From NCBI GenBank assembly GCA_029532625.1, contig JARFXM010000009.1:5073501-5137500 (forward strand): a DNA stretch of 64,000 nucleotides. The letters are read 5' to 3'. The DNA is from Lomentospora prolificans (taxonomy: Eukaryota > Ascomycota > Sordariomycetes > Microascales > Microascaceae). Positions 12,064 to 23,378 of this stretch are shown one piece after another. The translations under genes and the position numbers were made by a program. A model generated the notes under the pieces. That model did not search any database. It was not told where the DNA came from and worked only from the letters and a program-made list of their open reading frames with translations. Numbering within the stretch: the stretch's first letter is position 1; every line of letters starts with the position of its first letter.

Positions 12064-13547
12064 ATGCATTACCTCAGCAAGACGTTTGGCCTTCTCATGG
12101 TCATTAACGGCGTGACTTCTGTTGCCGTCCCTCGCCAGGTAGGGAATCCAGTGTATAAGACCTTGGGATTGTCTTACTGTGTCCTTGCTAACAGACCGGA
12201 TCTTAGTCTCGTCGCCTTGCCCCCTGTGCCGAGGAAGTCCAAGCAGTGTGTGCCGAGAATGCTGCCCCAGGTCAGCTCTGGTACTTAGAGTGTAACGACA
12301 GGAAGTGGAACTGCATCCACCGCCCTGTCGATGTTGAGGATGATGAGTCGGATGGCCCTGTTGTGGTCGTAACCGAGGCCGACTGCTCCCCCAGGAGGGA
12401 TACGAGCTGTGTGGCTGTCCAACCCGAGCAAGAGGAGGAGGCCCCCGAAGAGGAAGCTCCGGTTGAGGAGACACCACCGGAGGAAGCTCCTGTCGAAGAG
12501 GCTCCTGAGGAGGAGGCTCCTGTCGAAGAGGCTCCTGAGGAGGAGGCTCCTGTCGAAGAGGCTCCTGAGGAGGAGGCTCCTGTCGAAGAGGCTCCTGTCG
12601 AAGAGGCTCCTGAGGAGGAGGCTCCTGTCGAAGAGGCTCCCGAGGAGGAGGCTCCAGTTGAAGAAGCTCCTGAGGAGGAGGCTCCTGTCGAAGAAGCTCC
12701 TGAGGAGGAAGCTCCAGTCGAAGAGGCTCCTGTCGAAGAGGCTCCTGAGGAGGAAGCTCCAGTCGAAGAGGCTCCAGTCGAAGAGGCTCCCGAGGAGGAG
12801 GCTCCAGTCGAAGAGGCTCCTGTCGAAGAGGCTCCCGAGGAGGAGGCTCCAGTTGAAGAAGCTCCTGAGGAGGAGGCTCCTGTCGAAGAGGCTCCCGAGG
12901 AGGAGGCTCCAGTTGAAGAAGCTCCTGAGGAGGAAGCTCCAGTCGAAGAGGCTCCCGTCGAAGAGGAAGCTCCAGTCGAAGAGGCTCCTGAGGAGGAAGC
13001 TCCAGTCGAAGAGGCTCCTGTCGAAGAGGCTCCCGAGGAGGAGGCTCCAGTTGAAGAAGCTCCCGTCGAAGAGGAGGCTCCCGTCGAAGAGGCACCTGTT
13101 GAAGAAGCTCCTGTCGAAGAGGAGGCCCCTGTCGAGGAAGAGGCTCCCGCCGAGGGAGAAGCCCCAGTTGAGGAGGCCCCTGTTGATGAAGAGGCACCTG
13201 TTGAGGAAGAAGCTCCTGTAGAAGAGGAGGCTCCTGTCGAGGAAGAGGCACCTGTTGAGGAAGAAGCTCCTGTAGAAGAGGAGGCCCCAGTTGAGGAGGC
13301 ACCTGTTGAGGAAGAGGCTCCCGTTGAGGAAGAAGCTCCTGTAGAAGAGGAGGCACCTGTTGAGGAAGAAGCTCCTGTAGAAGAGGAGGCCCCTGTCGAG
13401 GAAGAGGCTCCCGCCGAGGAAGAAGCCCCGGTTGAGGAAGAGGCTCCCGTTGAGGAAGAAGCTCCTGTCGAAGAGGAGGCACCTGTTGAGGAAGAAGCTC
13501 CTGTCGAAGAGACTCCCGAGGAACCCGTCGTGGAGGACGAAGAATAA
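12064..13547 (+). CDS. secreted six-cysteine protein with a long acidic tandem repeat
   Basis: Exons 12064-12138 and 12207-13547 encode 471 residues. The 68-base intron has a GTAGGG donor, a GCTAAC branch point and a CTTAG acceptor. Using the nearer ACAG acceptor would put a stop in frame. Residues 1-25 are a signal peptide ending near VAVPRQ. Residues about 26-115 form a compact head with six cysteines (CAEE, VCAEN, LECND, WNCIH, ADCSP, TSCVA), consistent with three disulphides. From about residue 115 to the end the protein is almost only E, A, P and V, in units such as APVEE, APEEE and APVEEE repeated dozens of times, closing with ETPEEPVVEDEE. I do not recognise the head domain. The tail is extremely acidic, has no transmembrane or GPI signal, and is probably extended. 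It may act as a wall- or cation-binding or spacer region; this is inference. Repeat number is likely to vary between strains. Confidence 0.85.
12427..13530 (+). repeat. coding minisatellite (EEAPV-type units)
   Basis: Tandem 12-, 15- and 27-base units of the kind GAAGAGGCTCCTGTC and GAGGAGGCTCC make up nearly the whole 3' half of the gene. Units stay multiples of three, so changes in copy number would keep the frame. Synonymous differences (GTC/GTT/GTA, CCT/CCC/CCA) show partial homogenisation. The first half alternates APVEE and APEEE blocks; the second half, after about 13070, is mainly APVEEE. Confidence 0.9.
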
Positions 13548-16500
13548 GGTGGCTGATAGATTACCGCTACCCCATCATTGTCAAAACGGGTTTCACGGCC
13601 TTATGTACCTTCTCCTATTCTTTTAATCCGGGGCATAAATAGCCCTGGTGTCTGATCACTTTTCTCTCCAGGTTTTCGACTTTTCGACTTTTTCTCTTTT
13701 GATCCCCGACTCAAGGATGCACATATGTACGACTTATAGCAGGGCTTTAGGTGCCTGGAAATAGCACTTTGGATTTCTCTTCGTTTCACCCCTTACGAGT
13801 GACTACCCTCATCATCCAGAGATCGTGTGCGTGTAGCGATGTAGTCGTCTTCGATCGGGTCGGCTAACCATCATGGAGTGCGCATCAGCGAAGGCGGTAT
13901 CTGACTTGTTAGTTGTAGCTTTTTCGATAATATCAAAGAGGCACAACAAGAGGCCCCAAGGAGAGCCATGGCGTGCCGGACAATTCGTCACTTCGATCCG
14001 CGACTAACTGGCTATTACGGCTATCGCTCTGACACCGGCCGATTCGAGAATGTTCTCCATGAGATCGCTTGTCAATGATATCTCTCTGTTGGGTGGGTGC
14101 TGAACTAGTCGAGCTTGAGGGAAACTGGCCTCGACCTCTGGTGCCTGTGGCAGCTTACGTGACACATTGGTGATGAGCACACTGAAGGAAGGTAGGGCAT
14201 GGATGTAAGAGTAAAATTGATTGATCACTGTCGATTTTGACGGCACAACCGCCCTGGTCGCGCTCGAGACGAGAGTCGTTGCGCGATATTATCGTCGAAG
14301 ACGCGTCTTGGGCCTCGCGAGCCATAAAAAAGCATGGATCGTCACGCTTGTCCGGTTCTTATTTGTCGAGAAAGTCACATTCATATCAAACCGAGGGAAC
14401 CTGTGCCCCTATCCTACACCTACAACATTCCATGCCTCCATGGAGCTCGAGCAAAGAAAATGTGCATGCCACACTGTGGGTCGCGCCCAAAGCGCACAAG
14501 AGAGCGTGTATTGAAGGAGGGCACGCACGGGTCCAGTCACGTTCAAATATCGATATGGTGCATCCGCGACTTGGTTGGTGGAAGGCATGATCCCCTCTTG
14601 GCCGATCTGGACCCCTTTACGCTTGCCAGGTTGGCATTTACCGCCACGCTAAAGAAGTTTGCAGACCGCACCTTCCATGTCTCGCTTTATCAGACGCCAC
14701 CTTGGAATCAGGCAATCAATCCACATTCCCCACAGGGAAGGGTTGAAGGAAGGACGCAACCGAACATACGAAGGTCTTACCTATAATAATCGAGTGAGGT
14801 GTTGCTTGCCCGGAAGCGGTCTTGTTATTAGCTTGTCCTAGGTAGTGATACTAAGTACCTCCAGCCTGGGGCTGCCCAGTCATTTCGAGCATGGCAAGGT
14901 AGCACTCGCGCTGATAGCTAACAGCTCCGACCATCATGGGCTCTGGTCGAAATGGCTGACCATACGAGGTATGGATCCATCTCTCTCCTAGCAGCAAGGC
15001 GCGTATCCGTAGGAGGGTAATTTGCCCCCTTCTTTCCCTAAAGAGAACGTCGCCCATCTTGTCAGTGGGTTTAGTGAAATGGATCCTCCCGCAAAATGCA
15101 TTACCATTGGTCATAGCCATGATGATGGACCACACCAACCAGACTGGCAGGAAGCCGCCCGTACCTTGCAGGAGATCTCTCTCTCTTGACCCACCCAGCC
15201 ATCCCTTGACAATGCTTCCGAAGTACCGAGTCTGTGTGTGATCAGTTAAATTACTCCAAAATGACCAGCGTCTCGCTCGGCTCGACCGCGCTTGTACCAA
15301 TCTAGGTCCGAGTGAGCATGCGAGGCAATATTAATGAGGGCTTGATTATAATTTGCAATTCTAGACACAGACCGAGGCCAGGCTGTTGACCGTCTGGCAT
15401 TTCGGGGAGGATGAGATTGGCTGGCCACAAAGCTTTGTGGTAATCAATGGTGCTATTGGGCCGTTTATGCGCCAGAACCCTTGGCTCGGAGTAGTTTGGC
15501 CACAATCCAACTGTTCAACGCAACGCTAACAGTGATCTTGTCGTACCGCCTGGCCGTGCTTGCCGGTGATTCTGTATTCAATAATAGCCCATCCTTCGCT
15601 CGCAGAGCGCACACGACCGTCACTATAGGGCAAGGTGAGCTTTCGAGCACAGTACGTGGCATTGGACGAACTCCGAGCAGGACGATCATTGATCCCGAAC
15701 TTTCGTAAAATAATTATTACAGAGGTGCTATGATGGGTAAAGCAGGGCGATCGCTCCGGTTGTTTCACTTAATATCCTTGTCCATGGTATTGCTCAATCT
15801 AGTTGAGAGCTTGACTCGAAATGGAAACCGGGGAACGAAGAATACAGTGTCTACGACATTTCGCTTTCTGCCGCTCAGCTCGACAGCAAAGAGAGAGACC
15901 CGTCTGCGGCTCTGGCCATTGTCTCAAATGGTGAGCGAGAGATTCAACGTCCAAGATCATAGTGTTCGAACACAACTATTATCCTTCAGGAAGACAAATC
16001 GCTTGGAAAATCCGGGGAAGCATCCATGGCAGTCTGGATCGGAATTATTAGCCAATACCCCGCAGCCTTTCCTCTCGCCGTCGCCTGTAGTCCAAACTTG
16101 GCGCCGCCAGCTAAAATAGCAGGCACCACGATGCTTCGGCGTCAAATGCAGGCTTTCCGTCCCTCGATTCTTAGAAACTCTGATCGGATAGGGGCCAGAA
16201 AAGAAAGAAAATGGAGCCCGTTCTTCTCGGCCGGGGCGACACACTCTCCTTTGTCTTGACGGATATTAATACTTGCCACGCTGCTCCGCCAGGCAATAAG
16301 CTCTGAGCCGGCTAGCCCAAATCATAATGGGGTGCTGCAGGAACACAGCACCAGCGCCTGAAAAAAAGCCCGGGGGGCCCAATATAAGGCGCCGATGTGG
16401 ATAAACCCTCGTCCTGCTGGAAATTAGATACGCGCTAACAGGTACTTACTCTACAGTGCGCCGGGCAATTAAAACAATGCGTGGGCTAGGGCCTTCCTCC

Positions 16501-17023
16501 TCCTTTAGGGGTGGGAATGTCCCTCGGACATTGCCAGCTCTTTAGTGAAAGGGGTCGAGTTGACAGTGGAGTATTACCGTTCACTGGGCTAATCTGGTCG
16601 AAATGGATGTGCCTCATTTCCGTCAGTAATAAGATGAACGGTGAACGCATTCGATCGATCTCCAGGAGAGAACGCGGCGGCCATTTCGCTTGAGAAGTGC
16701 AGCCCTGGCTCCATGTGTAGGATTTTACCCGCCTGGCGTTCTACACCAAGAGCAACAAGTCTACCACTAGAAGGGAGCAGAGTCACGGAGAAACCATTCA
16801 AGCTTCGCGCCCCAAAAGCAAGGTTCAATCGCCAGCCAGTCAGCCAGGCAGTCCAACCAGCAGGGAGAGTTGAATATCTGGGCCCAAGTCTGATGCCGAT
16901 CTAACCATGACCACGAGGAACTCTCTACTTGCAGCGAGAGAATGTTGGAGTAGGGCTGTGCCCTGTAATCCGCGATCCGCGACAGTCAAACTGTGCCCAC
17001 CCGGAGAGGCCCCTTGATGAAGA
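13548..17023. other. 3.5 kb stretch without a confident gene
   Basis: Holds the 3' untranslated region of the repeat protein and many short overlapping frames. The frame at 14851-15300 (minus, 149 residues) and the segment 16589-16890 (minus) read plausibly as protein. The latter contains NGFSVTLLPSSGRLVALG and could be a further exon of the candidate at 17024-17427: a TTAG acceptor-like site lies just upstream of it. I found no splice path that joins them in frame. Confidence 0.35.
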
Positions 17024-17427
17024 TCATCGGAAATCATAACCAGCCAGACGCAGGTGCTTTTCTGTATTTGCAGGCGACGGGGCCAGATCATATACCCAGA
17101 TCCAGAAATAATGCTCGGTCGGGCCTTCTGGAACGAAAGATGGCCTGCCCACCGATCCTTCCAAGGCCAGCAAATCATCAGTAAACTCTCGCTGATCCTC
17201 GACCAGGACAAAAGGACCGTCGTTTGAGATATGGGGCTCTTCAGTCAATGGCGGAAAGAGATCAACAGCAAAAGTGGCCGTTGTCTCGCCGCGCTCGCAT
17301 TCCAGCTCGGCCAGCTGGTAGGTTAATTTTTATTTTATACCAGGTCAGATCTCACCTTCCCTTGATTGGACTCGGATTTTTTAATTAGGCATCGGATGGA
17401 ATCCCCCAATGCAGGGACACCGACCAT
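17024..17427 (-). CDS. unrecognised short two-exon gene candidate
   Basis: Minus-strand exons 17427-17356 and 17314-17024 give 120 residues. The donor is GTGAGA, TTAACC can act as branch point, and the acceptor is CTACCAG. The intron would be only 41 bases, or 50 if the next AG, nine bases on, is used; both keep frame. The joined protein starts MVGVPALGDSIRCLIKKSES, continues through an acidic, aromatic-rich segment with FAVDLFPPLTEEPHIS and GPTEHYFWIWVYDL, and stops after RLAGYDFR. There is no signal peptide or recognised domain. Open frames on both sides of a consensus intron support it. The lack of a family match and the very short intron argue for caution. It may be the 5' part of a longer or decayed gene. 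Confidence 0.4.
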
Positions 17428-19766
17428 CGGGATTGCTCCCAAAGGCGAACAACTCAGGAACACTGGGGTTTAATAAGACAGCACGAGGGAATAGAATAAT
17501 AACGCTCAATTACTTGTAATCGCGATGGATATGGGTCATGCTGCCGAGAAAGCGAGAAAAAAATTCCGAAGGCGGAGGCCGTGGTTCCCTGGGAATATCT
17601 CCCGGCAAGCGAAATTGATCATGGCTAAGAGTCGGGCATTGTGACCTCTCCAAGTACCTTAACCAAAGACAGTCGCAACGCTCAGGGAATAGGATCGACT
17701 ACCCGCGGTATCAATGATGAGGGACAGACACTGTCGGTATGTGGCGAAGGAGAGGGCGGTAGGGTGTTTCAATGCTGCATTGGCTTGCTTCTCTCTGTTC
17801 AATGTTCCTGCATTAGCGGAGCATTTGTGGTTCCCGACCATCCTCGAATTGTGTGCATAATGTTGTTTCTTATGAATTGCTAGGCTGTGCAGGAGATCGG
17901 CGGTTTCGATTTGTGCAAACCCATCCACATTCCTTCTGAGGGAACTGTCAAAAGGTAATGTGAGTGACGACATATCGCCCACCTCGTTAGAGTTATGGAG
18001 CATAGGAGTGTTACAGAAAACCATTGATATCCACTATCAACTTGCACATATTACGAAGTAGACTTGGAGCTTTTCAAAGATTTTCCTACTTGCAGAGGAA
18101 GAGATCATGGAGATCTCTCGGCAGTCCCATGTAGCGCCAAAGTACGCGTAATTCACAGTTAGAGGAAGGAATACAGCTGAATTTTACACTGAGGAGTGTC
18201 GATCGAAGTCGTTGAGCAGGTTGGGCAATCTCGACTCCAACCTCCAACGCACCTGGCGGTGTCTGAATCGATCAAGTAGTGGCTGCGCACCGATGCATTG
18301 CCTAGCACTTGATCCCCTGCACTGTGTTATAGATACATCACTCCTGTGTTAGCCACCGTATTTGTATTTCGCTCGCCTGGCTGGCGACCATCGACATCAA
18401 CAGCGCCAAATGTAGGAGCGGCCAGCGCTCCTCTTGAGCACGGAATATACTGGGAGAGAAAGGAGAGCGCCTGCCTCAAGCAACAGGAGGGCACGCTTCC
18501 AGTGCTTCTTTCCATGCATGAGAAAAGTCAAATAAGCGTTGCGCCGTGGGATACTTTATTTCGTCGATCGGCCACACCAAACATTTCTGGACATTCTCCG
18601 TTTAGAATTCATGACCGAGAGGCCAGGGAGACGGTGTTGCTGCGTGGGATTCAATGAGGTTCACGGATGGAACGTACCAGGAGCCAGTATACTTTCCGGG
18701 AGCGTACTGTGGTGGACTAGATGCGAGGATACCTTGGACAGTACGAATAGAGATACAGGAACGGATGGCAAGTAGTACATTGAGGTCAGGGCGGGCGATG
18801 CCAGTGGAGGAACCGACGAAAGGGGCACTCGACCAGCCCACCAATGACAACGCGGAATTCGAGCTCTTGGGCAAGCCGGGACATTTGTCGGGTTTAGCGC
18901 CTCGCTTGCTCATCTAAACTTGGACGCACCGTCATCTAACCCCTGGTTGCTGTGAGGTCGCGAGATACCAAATCCAACTGGACGCAGGAAAGGGGAGGGA
19001 CAGGGGAATGAGCTCAAAGGGGATGAGATGGGATGGGGATGTGCATGGTCCTGCCCAAATGGCACGTCCCACTCTGTCAAGGAAAGGAAATGCAAGGTCA
19101 AGGTGTACTCCACAGCGAACTCCAAGGTACATTTGTGGATGTGTGATGCGGACCGACGGCAAGCCAACCAAGCCATTCCAACCACACCCCTTGCCAGAGT
19201 GCTTTTTGGCCATCTCACCTTACATCCCCTGACCAGGGTCTCTGCTGATGAAGAGGAAATGGGACCTTTGCCACCCCAGGATTAGCGTCCGGGGTGAGCA
19301 TAGAAAGTGATAGCTTGCTTTGTATCTGGCGCCGAGGTACTCTTCCTACCGGGTTTGTGTGGTGAAGGGACTTGGGAGTGCTAATTTCCCAGCCTTTCGA
19401 GGCCTGGTCCACCGTACTCTTCGGGGCATCTCTTGGTTGCTACGATGGGGACGGCGCAACCATGCAGAAGGAAGGAAGAGCGTGGCAAAGGGTGGCAGCG
19501 GGGCGAGTGAGAAGAGCTTGACTCTCCTTGTCATCCACGCGCGTTAAGCCAAGTTGAAAAGTCTATTAATACGGGCTCGTCCTCCATCCAAACGGACTTT
19601 TCTTTCTTTCCCTCTCACCACCAGCTCAACTTTCCAATCAAGCCTTAGCTGACTCTTTGACTTCGGTCGTCCACTCTTTAACAACTCTCTTAAGCTCACG
19701 CTTTATCCATTCGTTAATAACTTTAATACCTTTTTCGTTTTACGAAAACCAACCCCCACATTCAAA
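17428..19766. other. intergenic, upstream of the ccg-6-like gene
   Basis: No convincing gene. A minus-strand frame at 18602-18913 (103 residues) looks protein-like but has no partner exon and no recognised domain. The last 200 bases are pyrimidine-rich with a TATTAATA near 19563 and probably form the promoter and long leader of the highly codon-biased gene at 19767. Confidence 0.4.
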
Positions 19767-20520
19767 ATGAAGTTCTCCGTCGTCTTCCTTGCCGCCGGCG
19801 CCATGGCCGCCATCGCCCCCGAGGTTGAGTCCGGCTCTGCTGCCCTCACCACTGCCGCTCCCTCCGGCACTGAGGCTGCCAGCTCCGGCGCCAAGAAGTG
19901 GACCACTTCCACCGTCTACGAGACCAATGTCATCACCATCACCGACTGCGCTGAGACCGTCACTGATTGCCCTGGTGATGCCACCAAGGTCATCACCGAG
20001 ACCGTCGCTGTCTCCACCACCGTCTGCCCCGTTGAGGATGATGACACCCCCTCCACCCTCGTCCCCACTTCCACTGGTGGATCCAGCCCCGAGGAGCCTG
20101 CCACCTCTGACTGCCCCGAGTCCACCGATGGCTCTTCCCCCGAGCAGCCCGAGCCCACTGGCTACCCCGAGGAGCCTGTTCCCCAGTGCCCTGCCACCAA
20201 GGTCAAGACCATCACCACCAGCTACACCACTGTCATCCCCACCGTCATCGTCGAGACTGTCGTTGAGGACTGCCCTGCCCCCACTGGCGGTGTTGACACT
20301 CCTGTCCCCACTGGCTCCGTTCCCGGAACTGGTTGCTCTGGCGCCAACTGCACGTAAGTTATAGCTCCTATGAGCCCGCATGATTCGGGAGCAATGCTAA
20401 CAATCTCTTTACAGCACTGGTCCCAAGCCTTCTCAGCCCGTGACCGCTGGTGCCGCCTCCATGGCCGGTTCCATCTTCTTCGCCGCTGCCGCCGGTATTG
20501 CCGCCTACGCTTTCGCGTAA
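19767..20520 (+). CDS. GPI-anchored cell wall protein, clock-controlled ccg-6-like
   Basis: Exons 19767-20353 and 20415-20520 encode 230 residues. The 61-base intron runs from GTAAGT through GCTAAC to TTTACAG. The N-terminus MKFSVVFLAAGAMAAIAP is a signal peptide. The body has two copies of a beta-rich, threonine-rich module with paired cysteines: STVYETNVITITDCAETVTD with an ITETVAVSTTVCP strand, then TKVKTITTSYTTVIPTVIVE. They are separated by a Pro/Ser/Thr/Glu linker suited to O-mannosylation. After the intron a small-residue stretch and a hydrophobic end (GSIFFAAAAGIAAYAFA) form a GPI-anchor signal. The arrangement resembles Neurospora ccg-6-type wall proteins; I judge this by pattern, not by alignment. 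Codon use is strongly biased to C-ending codons (ACC, GTC, CCC), which in fungi usually marks high expression. Confidence 0.85.
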
Positions 20521-22506
20521 ATTTCTCTTCTTGCTTTCACCTTTTGACAAGATGAAACTGGGAGCTTGAGTAATTTCAGGGAGAAGGGGTTTAACGTTCA
20601 ATTTAATGACCGCTTTTTCGAAACAAGCGCGAAAGGCTTGATGGGCATGTAAAAAGTTTCCTAGGGCTTTCAATACCAGCATTTTTACTCACGGCAATCT
20701 GTCACATTGTTTTGTTGATATCCGACTCATGGCGCGAATGTTTTCTATTCCCTCTGTAGCTTAATCTTCTAATAACGGCGGTGCTCGGGAGTTGTTTCTC
20801 TGGGTCTGTGCCAATTTTTACCACTGCATCATTTGTTCGTTTTGCACCTGCCCCTAAGTGAAATGAATGGCGAGAACCCAGCATCAAGACGGGGTTAGGA
20901 TGAGGGGAGTCGAATGGGGCATCTGTTCCTCCGCAAATATGGCTGAGCGGCGGACCACAAATTCGACCAGGTGATCAGCAGACTGGGCCGGAATCCCTCT
21001 GCAAGCTAAGATTACCAGTTATTTCGGCTGGACAGCCAGCGATCCCATCGAATCGGGCAATTGTTCTGTTCCAGTCAAATCTGCCAAGGGCAAAGGCGGT
21101 GTGGTTCCCTCTTTTTCTGGGACCAGCACAGCCCAACACAGACACAACGCAGGGCGCCAAGAAGCTCGAATCAGCGATACTTGGAGATTAGCATCTCGAG
21201 ATGTGTGTGTGTGTGGGGTCGCCTTCCATGCAATTCCAGGGTCGCCGAAATTACAGCGTTGCACCAGACCACCCTTCCACCTTTTTACCTGGAAAGTGGT
21301 TCACTCGCGCTTTTTTTGAAACGACACAACGACCAATAAGCTTACTCGAAACAAAGGCTTTTGCGCTTGTCGATGCAAGGTACCCATGGTCCATTTCCTC
21401 ATTTCCCGTGTGAGTGGGGTTTCTCTCTTTGGCTGGCTCTCCTTCTGTGTCTTGGTACCTAACGCTAACAAGGCCCGACTCGCCTCATCGAGGCGCCGCT
21501 TTTTAATTATCCAAAATTGTATGAGATGGGCGCCCTCTTCTTCCCACCATAATAAATCAGACGAGTAGAGATGGCCGAGGCCTGACTTGGCCTGGCAATG
21601 AATGTGGTGGGATCTGGTTGGTTGAACGATGGGGTGGAACGAGAGCACAAGGTAGAATAATGTTGCGTGTCTCCTCGCAAGGGACGACTGTGATGGTCAG
21701 CTTGCTATAGCAGCAGGGCCTTTGCTGCCCTCGGCCACTTCGTCGCCTGGCGATGACGTGGAGATAATGTCTCAAGGAAGTCGGAGCTTCAGGCTGGCAT
21801 TGATGATGGCCAACTCACGATGGCCCTGAAATCACCAGATCTACTAGCAGCCACTAGTTCCTAGCAAATCTCTTTGTCGTCCGATTCTTTACGCCGCTCT
21901 CCCATGCGAGAAACAATTTTCTTTATCCCATCATCTAAATCGCCGATGGACGGTGAGCGTGATCATCGCTCTCCCCACTTTTCGTCCTCTTGTGGCAGAA
22001 ACAGTCGCGTCATGGATTCGACCCTCAGAGGGAATTTTGAAGATCAATGCCGCATTCCAAAGTGGCGCACAACCTTCCCGAGACATCCGCCCTTTCTTAA
22101 GCGTGCCGGTAGTTCAGACTCTCTACGAAGTACGCACCTCCCAAAGGCTTTATGGGATAACGTGTCTCGGACCGGCTCTTCAGAGTATATCCTAAGAGGT
22201 CCCAACCCTTGCCGTACCCATCACCGTACAATCTAGATACGTCAGTCCAGAAGATCGCCGAGATTGAGTCGTCGTCGGCGCTCGCAATGCAGTATAGGAG
22301 GTCCGATCCGACCTGTGGGATATTTATCCCGTCTCCGAGTCGATGGGAAGCAGCTCCAGATGCTTAGGTGCCGCTTTCATGGGATTAAGCGACAAAGAGC
22401 GATCCGGTTCATCGGAATTTAGGTATTTTGCCGCCATCTTCAGATCCCGTCCGTCGAGTCTCAATTGAGCCTCAACCACGATGAATCGCGTGTCTTACTC
22501 AGTCCC
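20521..22506. other. intergenic, possibly decayed coding sequence at its right end
   Basis: No confident gene. On the plus strand the frame 21953-22195 (80 residues, with PFLSVPVVQTLYEVRTSQ) stays protein-like past its stop codon in the same frame. It could be part of a broken gene leading toward the candidate at 22507. A short (TG)n run lies near 21201-21214. Confidence 0.35.
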
Positions 22507-23033
22507 ATGTTTATTTTGACTCGCCCCTCATGTTTGACTGGGACGTGGAAGAGGTTTTATCATGGAGGTTTGTCTCACACTTCTGCAGCCGTCGTGAGCG
22601 TGAAGGTTGGTTCTGAAATCACCCTGAGACATAGACTCAAAATGACAGGTCCCGATGCCGAAAGACACGTAAGTACTCTCGTTGACGAATTTTTGGAGAA
22701 GCGCTACATTTTCCAACCCAGTGCGAGGTTTTCGCCAAAAGTGTGAGGCTAGATATCGAGATCGCCCGGTCCTTGATCGAGGCCCCTGGTGTTCTTTCCG
22801 GGTTGACTTTCTGGGAGGTTTCGGCGGAAAGTAAGAGCACACCTTTCCCAATGCCAAGAGGCGCAAGGGAGACAGCGCCCTTCACTACCTTAACGGATAG
22901 CATCATCTCGTTCGGTAAGGAGACAAGGCCTAGAGCTCGGTCTAAGTCCGCTTCCATCATGTGTCCCTTGGTCGTAGGGACGAGAGGACCGCTCGTAGAT
23001 AATCCTATGATCGACCTCGACAGCTTCCTCTGA
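22507..23033 (+). CDS. unrecognised two-exon gene candidate
   Basis: Proposed exons 22507-22668 and 22722-23033 give 157 residues. A GTAAGT donor follows PDAERH exactly in phase 0 and a CCCAG acceptor leads into CEVFAKS; the 53-base intron is of normal size. Removing the intron replaces an early stop with an 88-residue continuation containing SLIEAPGVLSGLTFWEV. An alternative first part, in another frame through IACLTQSHVYFDSPLMFDWD and a 43-base intron starting at 22606, joins the same exon and also reads well. The 5' end is therefore unsettled. No domain is recognised and the gene may be decayed. Confidence 0.3.
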
Positions 23034-23378
23034 CAGTGTTTCCAAGCATTAGCATGGGCAGCACTTTCTGAGACATTCCTCGAACCCGAACTCCATGGCA
23101 GGAACAAGCTAGATTGTGGAACCTAGCAAACAATAGAACCCCGAGGAGCATCAATGAATGTAGCCAGCCATCGATTTAACACCTCCTTTCGTCGCAATAT
23201 GCTGTCGGATAGAAGCGCATTTTCGATATCGTCGAATTCCATCCGGAGTACGATATAGATACATGCAGTCTGAGAGCCACGTCTATCCATACTACAAAAG
23301 AGCTCCTAACAACCGCCTCTCCCACCTCTCCCATTTATGAACAGGCTCAGTTCTGGCCCGTGTATCCTCGTCTCTGGA

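Noticed and set aside
12019..13482. 487-codon antisense frame made of Leu, Pro, Arg, Gln and Glu
   Set aside because: It is the mirror of the coding minisatellite; the repeat codons have no stop in this antisense frame. The plus strand has a signal peptide, an intron and a normal head domain.
12427..13530. Regular repeats that might suggest a CRISPR array
   Set aside because: The units are contiguous, multiples of three and translate to a repeated peptide. There are no spacers, and the window is eukaryotic.
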